DNA of 64,000 bases from Deinococcus multiflagellatus (GCF_020166415.1 NZ_JAIQXV010000005.1:136453-200452); one strand, 5' to 3'; shown: positions 31,522-44,965, counted from the stretch's first letter. Numbers and translations: made by a program. The notes: generated by a model not told the origin, from the letters alone.

Positions 31522-31550
31522 CCCCATGGCTCATGGCCCATGGCCCAACA
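31522..31550 (-). repeat. ATGGCTCATGG word repeat, inverted partner
   Basis: CCCATGGCTCATGGCCCATG on the plus strand; on the minus strand it directly follows the beta-propeller gene. Confidence 0.65.
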
Positions 31551-31553
31551 CCC

Positions 31554-33344
31554 TTACTTTTTGACCGTGTACACCGTGGCGCTGCCGCTCTGGCCCAGCA
31601 GGCCCGAGCCCACCAACAGTTCGCGGCCATCGGCGCTCCACACCAGCAGCGAGGTGCGCAGGCTAAACGTGCCGGTGCGCGTCAGCAGGGCGCCCGTGGC
31701 GGTGTCGTAGATCTGCAGGGCGTTCTGGGCGTCGCCGGTCAGCACGGCCAGCAGTTTGCCGTCGGGGCTGAAGCGCAGCGCGCGCACCGCCCGGCCAAAC
31801 ACCAGGGTCTTGAAGGCGGCTGTGGCGCCGGGCTTGACCAGGGCCACCCGGTCATCGTCCTCGGTGCCGTAGACCACGGCCAGGGTGCCGCCGGGGCTTT
31901 GCTGCAGCTCGTAGGCCTCGGCGTCGGCGGGGAGTTTGAACACAGGCGTGCGCTTCTTGGTGCCCAGGTCGTAGCGGAAGAGGTCACCCTCGTGCGGAAT
32001 GATGATCAGGCCCTTGCCGTCCAGGGTGGGCAGGGCGTCGTGGATGTCCTCGAGCTTCAGCTGGGTTTCGGTGACCTTGCCCAGCACCTTCCCGCTGCGG
32101 CCGTCGAGCAGCGCCGCGCCGTAGTAGCCGCTGACCGCCGCAAACTGCCCACTGGGCGAGGCGTGCAGCGTTTCGTACTCGGCGTCCTCGTCCAGGGTGG
32201 CCACGCGCGTGACTTTGCCCGCGCGGTACACGTTCACGCTCAGGCCGTTGAGCGTCCAGACGCTGTCACCCATGGCCTCGGCGTTCGACAGGCGGCTGGT
32301 CTGGCCCACGTTCAGGGCCGTGCCGGTCTTGAGGTTGATGAACTCGCTGACCCCCGCGTGCGCCGCGCCGCCCACAAACGCGCCCAGGAGCGCGTTGCTC
32401 GACGGCAGGGTCACCTGGGGCCGGGGCGGGGCACTCAGGTCGGCGGTGCTCAGGCGGCCCACCGTGCGCCCCAGCGCCAGCACGGTGCCGTCGGGCCCAG
32501 CGGCCAGCGGCCCAGAGGCGCCGAATTCCAGCGGGTCACCCACCGCCTCGCCGCTCACGGCGTCGTACAGCTGGCCCTCGCCGTACTGGGCATACACGAA
32601 CTGCTGCGGGTTCAGGAACACCACACTGCCGCCGGTGGACAGGTCCTCGCCGCCTTCCACCTCGGCCGCGGCCTGACCAGCGCGCAGAATCACGGCCTGT
32701 TCATCCAGGCGCACCACGGCGGCTTCCGCGCCCGGCACGAAGGTGGCCGCCACCTCGTAGGCCTCGCCCGCCACGTCAACCTTTGCCAGCACCTCGCCGC
32801 TGCTCAGGCGCACCAGCTCCGCGCGGTCCTCGTACAGCGCGACCAGCAGGGTGCCGTCGGGGCTCACGGCCACGTCGTACAGGTCGCCGCCGCCCAGCAC
32901 CTCCTGGCGCTGCCCCGTGGCGACGCTCACGCGGTACAGCGTGCCGTCGTCCTGCAGCAGCAGGTCGCCCTGGGCGTCAAAGCCCAGCCGGGTGTCGTAG
33001 CTGGACGGGCCGCTGCGCACCTCGCGGCCGCTGGCCACGTCCCACACCGCCCAGCGGCTGCGGGTCATGGCGGCCAGCCGCGCGCCGTTCGGGCTGGCGA
33101 CCAGACCGGTCACGTCGTTTTGCAGGGTGTACCAGCTGCGCACCGTCTTGAGGTTCTGGTCCAGAATCAGCACCCCGTTGTCGGCGTTGACGGCCACCTG
33201 CCCGCCGGGCAGAAAGGCGGCCACCCGGGTGTCGGCGCCGGGCACGGTGTAAACCTTGGGGTCCGAGAGGGTCAGCGCGCTGGCGCTGCCCAGCAGGAGG
33301 GCGGCGCCCAGCAGCCGGGCCATGGCAGAAGGAAGCTTGGTCAT
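31554..33344 (-). CDS. Secreted WD40-like beta-propeller protein
   Basis: Protein of 596 residues. The N-terminus MTKLPSAMARLLGAALLLGSASA is a signal peptide (start ATG 33344). The rest is a series of about 40-residue beta repeats with the rhythm SPNGARLAAM, SPDGTLLVALYEDRAEL, SPSGQFAAVSG, SPDGKLLAVLTGD, which is the propeller pattern of WD40/YVTN-like proteins. It is probably periplasmic or surface-exposed. No enzyme motif. Convergent with the TPR gene. Confidence 0.85.
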   Translation of the reverse strand: MTKLPSAMARLLGAALLLGSASALTLSDPKVYTVPGADTRVAAFLPGGQVAVNADNGVLILDQNLKTVRSWYTLQNDVTGLVASPNGARLAAMTRSRWAVWDVASGREVRSGPSSYDTRLGFDAQGDLLLQDDGTLYRVSVATGQRQEVLGGGDLYDVAVSPDGTLLVALYEDRAELVRLSSGEVLAKVDVAGEAYEVAATFVPGAEAAVVRLDEQAVILRAGQAAAEVEGGEDLSTGGSVVFLNPQQFVYAQYGEGQLYDAVSGEAVGDPLEFGASGPLAAGPDGTVLALGRTVGRLSTADLSAPPRPQVTLPSSNALLGAFVGGAAHAGVSEFINLKTGTALNVGQTSRLSNAEAMGDSVWTLNGLSVNVYRAGKVTRVATLDEDAEYETLHASPSGQFAAVSGYYGAALLDGRSGKVLGKVTETQLKLEDIHDALPTLDGKGLIIIPHEGDLFRYDLGTKKRTPVFKLPADAEAYELQQSPGGTLAVVYGTEDDDRVALVKPGATAAFKTLVFGRAVRALRFSPDGKLLAVLTGDAQNALQIYDTATGALLTRTGTFSLRTSLLVWSADGRELLVGSGLLGQSGSATVYTVKK

Positions 33345-33392
33345 CACCTGCCACTGTACAGGGACGCGCCGCGCCCGGCACATGCAAGTGCG

Positions 33393-33418
33393 CCCCCCAC
33401 CGCACGGGCGGTGGGGGG
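33393..33418. repeat. GC-rich hairpin
   Basis: CCCCCCACCG pairs with CGGTGGGGGG. It lies in the short space upstream of the beta-propeller gene and downstream of glnS's end region. Confidence 0.6.
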
Positions 33419-33433
33419 GCAGGGTGGGGTGTG

Positions 33434-33590
33434 TCACAGCGGTATTCCGTTCCGCCCTGGGGAGGGAAGGACCCCCTCAACTCCACTCCAACCACTGTCT
33501 GTCGCGGTCACTCGCTCCGCTCGCCCCACAAGACCTGAACGGGAACCCTTCAGGTCTTGTGGTCACCGCTATCAGACCGCCTGGGCGCCG
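33434..33590 (-). repeat. Small non-coding repeat, second family, copy 1
   Basis: About 155 bases. A similar copy lies in opposite orientation at 45148. Inside is a perfect 14-bp hairpin (33526-33539 with 33549-33562, CCACAAGACCTGAA). The element also has GTTGAGGGGGT, GACCGCGACAGAC (shown on the minus strand) and AGCGGTAT-like ends. No coding sense. It lies just beyond the glnS stop. Confidence 0.75.
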
Positions 33591-33597
33591 CGCGGGG

Positions 33598-36063
<2,466 letters not shown>

Positions 36064-36070
36064 ACCCCGT

Positions 36071-36076
36071 AGGATA
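36071..36076 (-). promoter_or_regulatory. -10 box (TATCCT) of glnS
   Basis: TATCCT on the minus strand with seven bases to the glnS ATG, a leaderless arrangement. Confidence 0.5.
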
Positions 36077-36090
36077 GCGGCCCCCAGCGG

Positions 36091-36765
36091 TTACTTCAGG
36101 GTGCCCAGCGCCTGCCGGGCCTGGGCCTGCACGTCGCGGTCCAGGGCGCTGTCGGCGTTCAGGGCGGCGGCGCGTGCCAACACCGCGCGGGCCTGGGGGT
36201 CACGCAGCAGGGCCAGGGCCAGCCCCGCGTGGGCCTGCACGAACACAGTGTCCGGGGCGGCGCGCGCCGCGCCCAGCGCCAGGGTGCGGGCCCGGTCCGG
36301 GTTGCCGCCGCTGAACAGGCGCGCCCGCGCCCAGGCCCCGGCGTGCCACTCGGCCAGCACCGCCTGCAGGTCGGGACGGCCTGGGGCCAGCGCCAGGGCG
36401 CGGTCCAGGGCGGCGCGGGCCTCGTGGGCGGTGTTCAGGGCGCCCAGGGTGTAGCCCCCGGCGCGCGCCTGCAGCCCCAGGGCGCTGCCCAGGGCCAGCG
36501 CGGCGTCGGGGTTCTGGGGCTGCTCGCGGCTGGCCTGCCGCCCGGCCTCCACGGCGCGCGCCACCCACAGCGCGCCCCCGGCCCGGTACTCGGCCTGCGC
36601 GGCGGCGGCGCGGCTGGCGGTCAGGGGGTCACTGGCCGCGCGCGCCGCGTCGTAGGCACGGGCGTACTCGCCGCCCAGCAGCAGCCCCGGCGCTGCCGCC
36701 ACCTGGGCCCCGGCCAGAGAAACCATCAGAACAGCTGCCAATGCGCCGCGCTTCACAGGCCCCAC
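36091..36765 (-). CDS. Exported TPR-like protein
   Basis: Protein of 224 residues. MGPVKRGALAAVLMVSLAGAQVAAAP is a signal peptide; the rest is Ala/Arg-rich helices in TPR-like repeats (AQAEYRAGGALWVARAVEAGRQ; NPDAALALGSALGLQARAGGY; TVFVQAHAGLALALLRDPQARAVLARAAALN). Likely periplasmic. Upstream and in line with glnS, but it ends 27 bases before the glnS start and glnS has its own -10 box. Confidence 0.78.
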   Translation of the reverse strand: MGPVKRGALAAVLMVSLAGAQVAAAPGLLLGGEYARAYDAARAASDPLTASRAAAAQAEYRAGGALWVARAVEAGRQASREQPQNPDAALALGSALGLQARAGGYTLGALNTAHEARAALDRALALAPGRPDLQAVLAEWHAGAWARARLFSGGNPDRARTLALGAARAAPDTVFVQAHAGLALALLRDPQARAVLARAAALNADSALDRDVQAQARQALGTLK

Positions 36766-36824
36766 CCTAGCGGGCGGACGTGAAGCGCGGCTGACGGTAC
36801 GGCTGATGGTGGCGTGCGGCGGGC

Positions 36825-37286
36825 TCAGGCGGCGGGCTGCTCGGTGGGGGTGTCGGCCTCGGCGCCCCGGCGGCCCCGGGCCGGGCGCTCGCCCGCAGGC
36901 TCGGTGGGCGTGCCCGTGATGCGGGCCAGGGTGGCTTCAAAGGCGCGCAGGGCGTCGCTCTCGCCCAGTTCGGCCACGGCGCGGGCATTCAGGGCGCCCA
37001 GTTCCTCGCGGGTCACGGCGTATTCGGGGGCCTCGTGCCCTTTCAGGCCCTGTAGCACGCGGTAGGCGGTGGTGGCTTCAATGGTGGCGCCCTTGGCGGT
37101 GGTCACCTGGGCGTCACTGTGCATCTCCGCGCCAATCAGGGTGATGCTCGCGGGGCTGATCAGGGTCACGCGGTCGCCGCGCTCTTCCATGTGGGCGGCC
37201 AGTTGCAGCAGGCCGCGCAGGTCCAGCATGCGGTGAAACAGCTCCAGGTGGGCCAGCATGGCTCCGGCTTTTTTCAGGGTGTCCAT
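36825..37286 (-). CDS. Unknown protein under a palindromic operator
   Basis: Protein of 153 residues. The first 100 form a mixed helix-strand domain (LELFHRMLDLRGLLQLAAHM; VTLISPASITLIGAEM), and the last 25 are a Gly/Arg/Glu/Pro-rich tail. I do not recognise a family. Its promoter is unusually clear: TTGACA and AATAAT with a 19-base palindrome between them, six bases from the ATG, so expression is probably repressed by a dimeric regulator and the mRNA is leaderless. Confidence 0.75.
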   Translation of the reverse strand: MDTLKKAGAMLAHLELFHRMLDLRGLLQLAAHMEERGDRVTLISPASITLIGAEMHSDAQVTTAKGATIEATTAYRVLQGLKGHEAPEYAVTREELGALNARAVAELGESDALRAFEATLARITGTPTEPAGERPARGRRGAEADTPTEQPAA

Positions 37287-37292
37287 AGCTGC

Positions 37293-37320
37293 ATTATTCT
37301 GCCCTAGGCAGAATTGTCAA
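37293..37320 (-). promoter_or_regulatory. Promoter with palindromic operator in the spacer
   Basis: On the minus strand TTGACA (37315-37320) and AATAAT (37293-37298) flank ATTCTGCC-n3-GGCAGAAT (37296-37314), an 8+8 palindrome that fills the spacer. A regulator bound there would block RNA polymerase. Confidence 0.7.
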
Positions 37321-37394
37321 GGTCTATTACGAGACTATGAAGACCGCTCTGCACACAAACGGGGCCCGGAGGCCCCATCTGCACGCGCCTGCTG

Positions 37395-38567
37395 TCAGTT
37401 GCGGATGGTGCTGCGCCCTGCCAGCGTGAGCTTGACCTCCAGCGGCTTGCCGTCGCGCAGCACGCTCAGGGTGATGGTGTCGCCGGGCTTGTAGGCCCGC
37501 ACGGCAAACTGGAACTCGCTGAAATTCACGATGCGCTTGCCGTTCACGGCGGTCACGATGTCGCCCGAGATGCGCTCAGCGTCGGCATTCAGCACCAGGG
37601 GCCGCAGGCCGGCCTGCGCGGCCGGGCTGCCAGGGCTCACACTGGTGAAAAAGGCGCCGGGGGTATCGCCCAGCTTCAGCAGCGGCGCCAGCTTCCGGAA
37701 GCCTTCTGCGGGTAGGAAGAACAGGTCGGAAAAGGGCCCGCCCAGCCCAATGCCGATCACCGGGGCGTCCAGCTTGGCTCCCGCTTTCAGCTGCGCCAGC
37801 CGGGGATCGGTGGCCGTCACCGGCACCGCGTAGGACTGCGGCTGGCGCGACTGCGGGCTCACGCTGATGTAACTCACGATGCCGGTCAGTTCGCCCCGGG
37901 CGTTCACCACCGGGCCGCCGCTGTCGCCGGGAATCAGGGGCGCATTCAGTTCCAGGGTGCCCGGCGGAAAGTCCGCGCGCCCGGCATCTGAATCCAGGCC
38001 GGTCAGGCGGCCCACCTTGGTTTTCAGGAACGCGCCGTTCCCGTTGCCAATCGCCAGGGCAATGTCGCCCACGGCCGGGCGCGCGGCGGCGAGGCGCAGG
38101 TAGGGCGTGCCCGCCGGGACGGAGACCCGCAGCAGCGCCAGATCATCCTGGTCGTTGTAGCCCACCACCTGGGCTACGTAGCGCGTGCGGTCCTCGGTCT
38201 GCACGCTCAGGACCGTGGCGCCCTGAATGACGTGGTAGGCCGTGAGCACCAGGCCGTCAGGGGAGATCAGCACGCCTGTGCCCACGCCGTTGGTGCGGCT
38301 GCAGGCCGGGGTGGGGCACTGCTCCACGCGCACGGTGGCCGGGCGCACCTTGGCCACCAGGGCCTGCAGGGTGGCCTGCTCCTGCGCCGTGAGGGCCGCC
38401 GCCGTCGTCCCCGAGCGCACGCGGCGGTCCTGAACACTTTGTGGTGGGGCCGATGTGGGGCTCTGGGCAGGCGCGGTTTGCTGGGCGCTGCCGGCCGACA
38501 GCAGACCAGAGAGCAGGGCCACAAGGAAAGGGCGGACAGCGCCGCCCACAGCTGACCTGAGGTTCAT
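37395..38567 (-). CDS. Trypsin-like serine protease with PDZ domain (HtrA-like)
   Basis: Exported protease of 390 residues. The start MNLRSAVGG (38567) gives a clean signal peptide (to about residue 30). The catalytic triad is visible: His in LVLTAYHV, Asp in [10 protein letters not shown] and Ser in [14 protein letters not shown] domain forms the last 100 residues ([30 protein letters not shown]). It resembles HtrA/DegP but a Cys-bearing loop ([16 protein letters not shown]) replaces the usual leader to the His strand. Likely periplasmic quality control. Confidence 0.9.
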   Translation of the reverse strand: MNLRSAVGGAVRPFLVALLSGLLSAGSAQQTAPAQSPTSAPPQSVQDRRVRSGTTAAALTAQEQATLQALVAKVRPATVRVEQCPTPACSRTNGVGTGVLISPDGLVLTAYHVIQGATVLSVQTEDRTRYVAQVVGYNDQDDLALLRVSVPAGTPYLRLAAARPAVGDIALAIGNGNGAFLKTKVGRLTGLDSDAGRADFPPGTLELNAPLIPGDSGGPVVNARGELTGIVSYISVSPQSRQPQSYAVPVTATDPRLAQLKAGAKLDAPVIGIGLGGPFSDLFFLPAEGFRKLAPLLKLGDTPGAFFTSVSPGSPAAQAGLRPLVLNADAERISGDIVTAVNGKRIVNFSEFQFAVRAYKPGDTITLSVLRDGKPLEVKLTLAGRSTIRN

Positions 38568-38676
38568 GCGGCATTCTCGGTCAGCGGCGGCCGGCATGCT
38601 GTGGCCAACATTTCTATGTGACTTGGGGCAGATTTCATGCAAGTTGCAGCCTTTTTCATGATGGGGGTGCGCCCGC

Positions 38677-39024
38677 TCAGCGCTCCGGGTCACGGCCGGG
38701 CAGCGGGGGGCGCAGGCCCAGCTGACGCTCAATCAGCACGCTCAGGCGGACCAGCACGGCGGGGCCACTCCAGCCGGTGACGCAGGCGGCGGCCAGCAGC
38801 AGCGCGGGGGCCACGGGGGCTGGCAGGGCGGCGCTCAGCAGCGCCGTGACGGTCAGGGCCGCCACGCCAGCGGCCAGGGCCTGGGCAGCGGTGCGGCGCA
38901 GGGGCTGCCGCCCCGGGCGCGACAGCACGCGGGTCAGCTGGGTAAAGCTGCCCGCCACAAAGGCCAGCAGCAGCAGGGGGGCCAGGGCGCTCAGCGCGGG
39001 GGGCAGGGAAGACGGGTCAGGCAT
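38677..39024 (-). CDS. Small membrane protein
   Basis: Protein of 115 residues with about three membrane segments: residues 12-30, 48-68 and 70-88. A basic loop [13 protein letters not shown] separates the first two, and the tail [20 protein letters not shown] is charged. The size and topology recall holin-like proteins but I cannot assign a family. GGAGG lies before the ATG. Its promoter at 39085-39113 carries a 16-base palindrome, so it is probably repressed by the divergent S24-type regulator. Confidence 0.7.
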   Translation of the reverse strand: MPDPSSLPPALSALAPLLLLAFVAGSFTQLTRVLSRPGRQPLRRTAAQALAAGVAALTVTALLSAALPAPVAPALLLAAACVTGWSGPAVLVRLSVLIERQLGLRPPLPGRDPER

Positions 39025-39084
39025 GGCGGCCTCCGACGGCAGGGAAAAAGGGACCCACGAACGAACGCGGTGCGATCTGCTGTC

Positions 39085-39113
39085 AGCATAATATGTCTAT
39101 AGACATAAAACAA
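39085..39113 (-). promoter_or_regulatory. Promoter and perfect palindromic operator between divergent genes
   Basis: On the minus strand TTGTTT (39108-39113) and TATGCT (39085-39090) are 17 bases apart. The spacer holds TATGTCTATAGACATA (39092-39107), a perfect 16-base palindrome. Its half-site TATGTC is shared with the Deinococcus radiation/desiccation response motif, though the centre differs by one base in length. Confidence 0.72.
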
Positions 39114-39148
39114 GTGACCGGTATGCAATCCCTGGCCGGGCAGGCGTT

Positions 39149-39154
39149 TACACT
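39149..39154 (+). promoter_or_regulatory. -10 box (TACACT) of the S24-type regulator
   Basis: TACACT six bases before the ATG at 39161; leaderless arrangement. Confidence 0.5.
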
Positions 39155-39160
39155 GCGCTC

Positions 39161-39856
39161 ATGACCACCACCGTCCCCGGCAGCGATGTGGCCCTCTGGC
39201 TGCGCGAACAGCGGCGGCGCCAGGGCCTGGGGCAGGCCGAACTGTGCGCCCGCACCGCGCAGCACGGCGGCGAGGCTGGGCGCGTGACCCAGCCGTATCT
39301 CAGCCGCCTGGAACGGGGCGAGCGCGCCCTGAGCGCCCTGACCCCCGAGCGGCAAGACGCCCTGCGCCGGGCGCTGAACCTGTCGCTCAGCGAATGGACC
39401 GCCCGCACCGGCCTGCGGCCCCTGGCGCCGCACCCCAGCGAGGATGTCCTGAGCACCCTGGAACTGGTGCGCGTGCCGGTGCGTGCCCTCGCCACGGCCG
39501 GCCTGCCCACCGCCGAGGCCGAGGGCCGCGTGATTGATTACGAACTGGTGCCCCTGCGTGACCACCGCCCCGGCATGCTGGTGTTGGAGGTGCAGGGCGA
39601 CTCCATGAGCACCGAGGCGGGCGGGATTCGCCCCGGAGACCGCGTGTACGTGGACCCCGGCGACCTGGACCTGCGCGAGGGCCGCATTTACGTGCTGCAT
39701 GTGCCGGGCCTGGGCCTGACCGTTAAGCGCCTGCGCCGCTACAGCGAACACCTGTGGCTGAGCAGCGACAACCCCGACCACCCGCCCCTGAAGCCCGAGG
39801 AGGCGACGGTCGTGGGCCGCGTGTACTTTCACCAACCGCGCGGCCAGCGGCTCTAA
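39161..39856 (+). CDS. XRE-HTH regulator with S24 (LexA/CI-type) autopeptidase domain
   Basis: Repressor of 231 residues. An N-terminal HTH (LWLREQRRRQGLGQAELC...VTQPYLSRLERGER, residues 10-60) binds DNA. The C-terminal S24 domain has the serine in QGDSMST near residue 147 and the lysine in LTVKRL near 188. An Ala-Gly pair in ALATAGLPTAE before the domain fits the self-cleavage site. It would thus act as a LexA/phage-CI-like repressor removed on damage signals. The palindrome upstream is its likely operator, covering the promoter of the divergent membrane protein gene. Confidence 0.85.
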   Translation: MTTTVPGSDVALWLREQRRRQGLGQAELCARTAQHGGEAGRVTQPYLSRLERGERALSALTPERQDALRRALNLSLSEWTARTGLRPLAPHPSEDVLSTLELVRVPVRALATAGLPTAEAEGRVIDYELVPLRDHRPGMLVLEVQGDSMSTEAGGIRPGDRVYVDPGDLDLREGRIYVLHVPGLGLTVKRLRRYSEHLWLSSDNPDHPPLKPEEATVVGRVYFHQPRGQRL

Positions 39857-40205
39857 GGCCGGGCGAAGCGGGAGAAGACGGCCCGAGGCGTTGAGGGCTC
39901 CTTTTCCAGTCACGGTGGCCTCGTCTGCGGTGCCGCTTTGGCCATCGGCCTGAAGCGTTGTTGGGATGCCCAAGTTGGAATGGTCCATCCATAGAGGGCT
40001 CACCCTCTGCGGCGCAGCGCGGTTCATTGCCCACGGCTCAGCCGGCCCGGCCTGAACCGTTGCGGGCTCAGCGTTGGTCTTACAGCGTCGGCCAAATTCG
40101 TCCTGAAGTCAAAAAGCCGCCCTTCAACTCTGCCCGCGCCGCCTGTCTCTGGTGGGGAGCCCGCAGAGCGATGGAATGCATCTTCCACCGCTCTGGCTTT
40201 TGCTC
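39857..40205. other. 349-base gap without a gene
   Basis: Contains a GTTGAGGGCTCC word shared with the second repeat family (about 39889-39900) and, at 40162-40191, a 12-bp stem (AGAGCGATGGAA with TTCCACCGCTCT) that could end NUDIX transcription on the minus strand. No convincing reading frame. Confidence 0.5.
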
Positions 40206-40646
40206 TCAGACCAGCGGGGGCAGGCTGAGGGTGCGCTGTACCGGGCGCACCACGCCGCTGCGGCCGGCGGTCCAGTCGGCCAGCCCGGCTTCGGCGTCTG
40301 GCAGCAGGGGGCCGGGCAGGGCGCCGGGGGCAAACCAGCCCAGGGCGGTCAGTTCGGCCGGGTCGGGGTGCGGGGTGCCGCCCAGCACCCGCGCGGCAAA
40401 CACCCAGGCCAGAATGTCCGGCCAGCCGCCGCCCTGCAGGCGGTAGACGCCCACCACGCCGCCCAGTTCCACGTCCAGGCCCACCTCTTCGCGCGCTTCT
40501 CGCACGGCGGCTTCGGGGGCGGTTTCGCCGGGGTCCACCACCCCGCCCGGAAAGCCCCACAGGCGCAGGCCGTAACTCTGCTGCACCAGCAGCACCTGAC
40601 CCTGGGGGTTGGTGAGCAGGGCAGCGGCACACTGACGCAGTGACAT
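40206..40646 (-). CDS. NUDIX hydrolase
   Basis: Protein of 146 residues with a complete Nudix box: [20 protein letters not shown] followed by EVGL, with the catalytic Glu residues present (near residues 40-62). It would hydrolyse a nucleoside diphosphate linked to some moiety; the substrate cannot be told. TATGGT lies six bases before the ATG (40653-40658 on the plus strand). Divergent from the gamma-glutamylcyclotransferase-like gene, with only 41 bases between starts. Deinococcus genomes are rich in Nudix genes. Confidence 0.92.
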   Translation of the reverse strand: MSLRQCAAALLTNPQGQVLLVQQSYGLRLWGFPGGVVDPGETAPEAAVREAREEVGLDVELGGVVGVYRLQGGGWPDILAWVFAARVLGGTPHPDPAELTALGWFAPGALPGPLLPDAEAGLADWTAGRSGVVRPVQRTLSLPPLV

Positions 40647-40652
40647 ACCCCC

Positions 40653-40680
40653 ACCATAGAGCGCCCGGCCCCGCTACAGT
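40653..40680. promoter_or_regulatory. Back-to-back leaderless promoters
   Basis: TATGGT on the minus strand (40653-40658) serves the NUDIX gene and TACAGT on the plus strand (40675-40680) serves the next gene; each is six or seven bases from its ATG. Confidence 0.5.
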
Positions 40681-40687
40681 GGCGGCC

Positions 40688-41137
40688 ATGACCCAAGGGC
40701 CCTGCGGCGTCTTTGTGTACGGCACCCTGATGCCCGGCGAGCGCAACGCCCATGTGGCGGCGCTGGGCGGCCCTTTCCGCGCCCAGCGCGCGGTGCTGCG
40801 TGGCTTTGCCCTGTACCACCTGAGCCCCGAAGCCTACCCCGCCCTGGTGCCGGGCCCCCCAGACGCCGAGGTGAGCGGCCAGCTGCTGAGCTACACCCCC
40901 GAAGCGTGGCGTGCAGCCCTGCCCTTTCTGGACGACCTGGAGGGGCTGCACGACACCCCACCCCTGTACACCCGCCAGCCCGTGACCCTGCACCTGGAGG
41001 GTGGGGGAGAGGCGCCCGCCTGGGTGTACGTGTACGCCCGCACGGGGCGGCTGGGGCAGCCCGGTGCCGTGGCGGTCCCGGGCGGCGACTGGCGGGCCGT
41101 GCCCCACCGCGACCGCCCAGCCCCCGGCGAGCGGTAA
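40688..41137 (+). CDS. Gamma-glutamylcyclotransferase-like (AIG2/GGCT) protein
   Basis: Protein of 149 residues. The family's opening [15 protein letters not shown] is at residues 6-20, with the YGTL loop that forms the pocket. The catalytic Glu is expected in [12 protein letters not shown] near residue 83. The closing strand is [12 protein letters not shown]. Such enzymes make 5-oxoproline from gamma-glutamyl amines. The ATG at 40688 has TACAGT seven bases before it; an earlier ATG falls in the opposite gene. Confidence 0.9.
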   Translation: MTQGPCGVFVYGTLMPGERNAHVAALGGPFRAQRAVLRGFALYHLSPEAYPALVPGPPDAEVSGQLLSYTPEAWRAALPFLDDLEGLHDTPPLYTRQPVTLHLEGGGEAPAWVYVYARTGRLGQPGAVAVPGGDWRAVPHRDRPAPGER

Positions 41138-41157
41138 AGCACCAGCGCCGCAGGCAT

Positions 41158-41191
41158 CAAAAAACCGCCACCCTGCTTCCGGGGTGGCGGT
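41158..41191 (-). terminator. Intrinsic terminator of rpsO
   Basis: On the minus strand ACCGCCACCCC and its complement form an 10-11-bp stem (41164-41191) followed by six T residues (41158-41163). Confidence 0.92.
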
Positions 41192-41208
41192 GACCATTCA
41201 GTCGGCGT

Positions 41209-41484
<276 letters not shown>

Positions 41485-41666
41485 GGGTGATGCCTCTCTT
41501 GTTATGAACGTCCCGCACGCGCCAGCCCGGCAAAAACGGGGAAGAACCCCCGGGGCCCGACCGTTCGCGGCGGCAAACGCGAGGATAGCACGCCGTGGCA
41601 CAGAAGCAAGCGGCCTCACCTTGACACGGGCCCCCCTCCCCCCTAGTATGGCTTCGCCTCTCTGAG

Positions 41667-41790
<124 letters not shown>

Positions 41791-41858
41791 TGTGCCTTCA
41801 TGCCAGCGGGCCGCGCGCTGGCCTCTGGTCTCAGCACACCTGTGCTATGCTTCCGCCT

Positions 41859-41960
<102 letters not shown>

Positions 41961-41978
41961 TTTTTTAGTGCCATCACT

Positions 41979-42011
41979 GCGCGCGGCCCACTCCAACGAG
42001 GGGCCGCGCGC
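41979..42011. terminator. Perfect 11-bp GC hairpin
   Basis: GCGCGCGGCCC (41979-41989) and GGGCCGCGCGC (42001-42011) pair exactly, 23 bases after the stop of the small minus-strand gene. Confidence 0.7.
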
Positions 42012-42033
42012 TGCTGTAAGGCTGGCGAGGTTC

Positions 42034-42225
42034 TTAGCGCGTCAGGCGGTCCAGGTCGCTCTGGGCCTGGCGCAGGCGCGCCTGCCGGGCTTCGCGCTCG
42101 GTGTAGACGTGGGCGTGGGGGGTAAAGTGCTCGGCCAGCGGGGCGGGGTTGCCCACCTCGTGCCCCAGGGTGGGGCGCAGAACCGGGTGCAGCAGCGACA
42201 GCAGGGAGACGGGGTTCTGGCTCAT
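42034..42225 (-). CDS. Small unknown protein
   Basis: Protein of 63 residues from MSQNPVSLLSLLHPVL, ending in a charged helix (YTEREARQARLRQAQSDLDRL). No signal peptide or known motif. It has no good ribosome site; support is the protein-like C-terminal helix and the hairpin downstream. It may be spurious. Confidence 0.45.
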   Translation of the reverse strand: MSQNPVSLLSLLHPVLRPTLGHEVGNPAPLAEHFTPHAHVYTEREARQARLRQAQSDLDRLTR

Positions 42226-42291
42226 GCCCCCAGGGTCACGCCCGCCTGTCACAGCGGGGTCTGCGCCGGGTCAGGGGCCCGTCAGCCGCGG

Positions 42292-42678
42292 TCAGCGGGT
42301 CTTGGGCTGCAGCACCAGCGCCTGGGTTTCTTTGACCACCGCCAGTTCGCGCAGTTGTTCGGGGTCCAGGTCGCCGGCGCCGGCCAGGGCCTCGGCCTTT
42401 TTGCGGTCAATGGTGGCGGCCTCCAGCGCGGCGGCGTCGCCAAAGGTGTCCCGAAAGCGGTCAATGGGGTAGTCCACCCGCCGCGAAATCTTGAGAACGG
42501 CGCGGTACAGCTCGGTTTCGGCCTGCTGCCCGCTCTGCAGCGCGGCCTTGATGCGCGCGCCCAGGGCGTCGCGTTCGGCTTCCAGGCCCAGCAGGGTGTC
42601 GCGCAGCGTGGCGTAGCGCTCAAGCAGCTCGGTCAGGGACAGCCCGTCAACTTCGCTGTGGATCTCGTGCTCACTCAT
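42292..42678 (-). CDS. Coiled-coil protein of unknown function
   Basis: Protein of 128 residues from MSEHEIHSEVDG. A heptad helix (LTELLERYATLRDTLLGLEAERDALGARIKAAL, residues 12-45) is followed by a helical part ending in LAVVKETQALVLQPKTR. TATGCT lies seven bases before the ATG. I do not recognise a family. Divergent from the carbonic anhydrase gene. Confidence 0.75.
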   Translation of the reverse strand: MSEHEIHSEVDGLSLTELLERYATLRDTLLGLEAERDALGARIKAALQSGQQAETELYRAVLKISRRVDYPIDRFRDTFGDAAALEAATIDRKKAEALAGAGDLDPEQLRELAVVKETQALVLQPKTR

Positions 42679-42724
42679 GAAGGGCAGCATAGACCCGGTG
42701 CAGCCCTTCACACGGCGCGGGCAT

Positions 42725-42730
42725 TACCAT
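42725..42730 (+). promoter_or_regulatory. -10 box (TACCAT) of the carbonic anhydrase gene
   Basis: TACCAT lies seven bases before the ATG at 42738; the ATG at 42729 overlaps the box and is therefore not preferred. Confidence 0.5.
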
Positions 42731-42737
42731 GCCGCGC

Positions 42738-43460
<723 letters not shown>

Positions 43461-43467
43461 GGCGGCC

Positions 43468-43532
43468 CATGGCAAATGGTCAATGGCAGAAGGCCGATGG
43501 CTCAGGGTCGCCCCAGCCATCGGCCTTCTGCC
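43468..43532. terminator. Word repeat and perfect 18-bp hairpin between convergent genes
   Basis: A CATGGCAAATGGTCAATGG stretch leads into GGCAGAAGGCCGATGGCT (43485-43502), which pairs exactly with 43515-43532 across a 12-base loop. It lies between the stops of the carbonic anhydrase and the aminopeptidase and probably serves both. Confidence 0.75.
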
Positions 43533-43545
43533 TTCTGCTCTCCGC

Positions 43546-44781
<1,236 letters not shown>

Positions 44782-44885
44782 GTCAGGGTGCAGGATAGCG
44801 GGGCCTGGGGGCAGGGCGGCTGCCGGGGCCGGACACAGCCCTTGACGGCTGTGGCCCTGTTGCCTATAGTTCTGTGGCTGGCCGT

Positions 44886-44965
<80 letters not shown>

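Noticed and set aside
39161..39856. Calling the S24 regulator DdrO
   Set aside because: DdrO is shorter and lacks an S24 peptidase domain with the Ser-Lys pair seen here.
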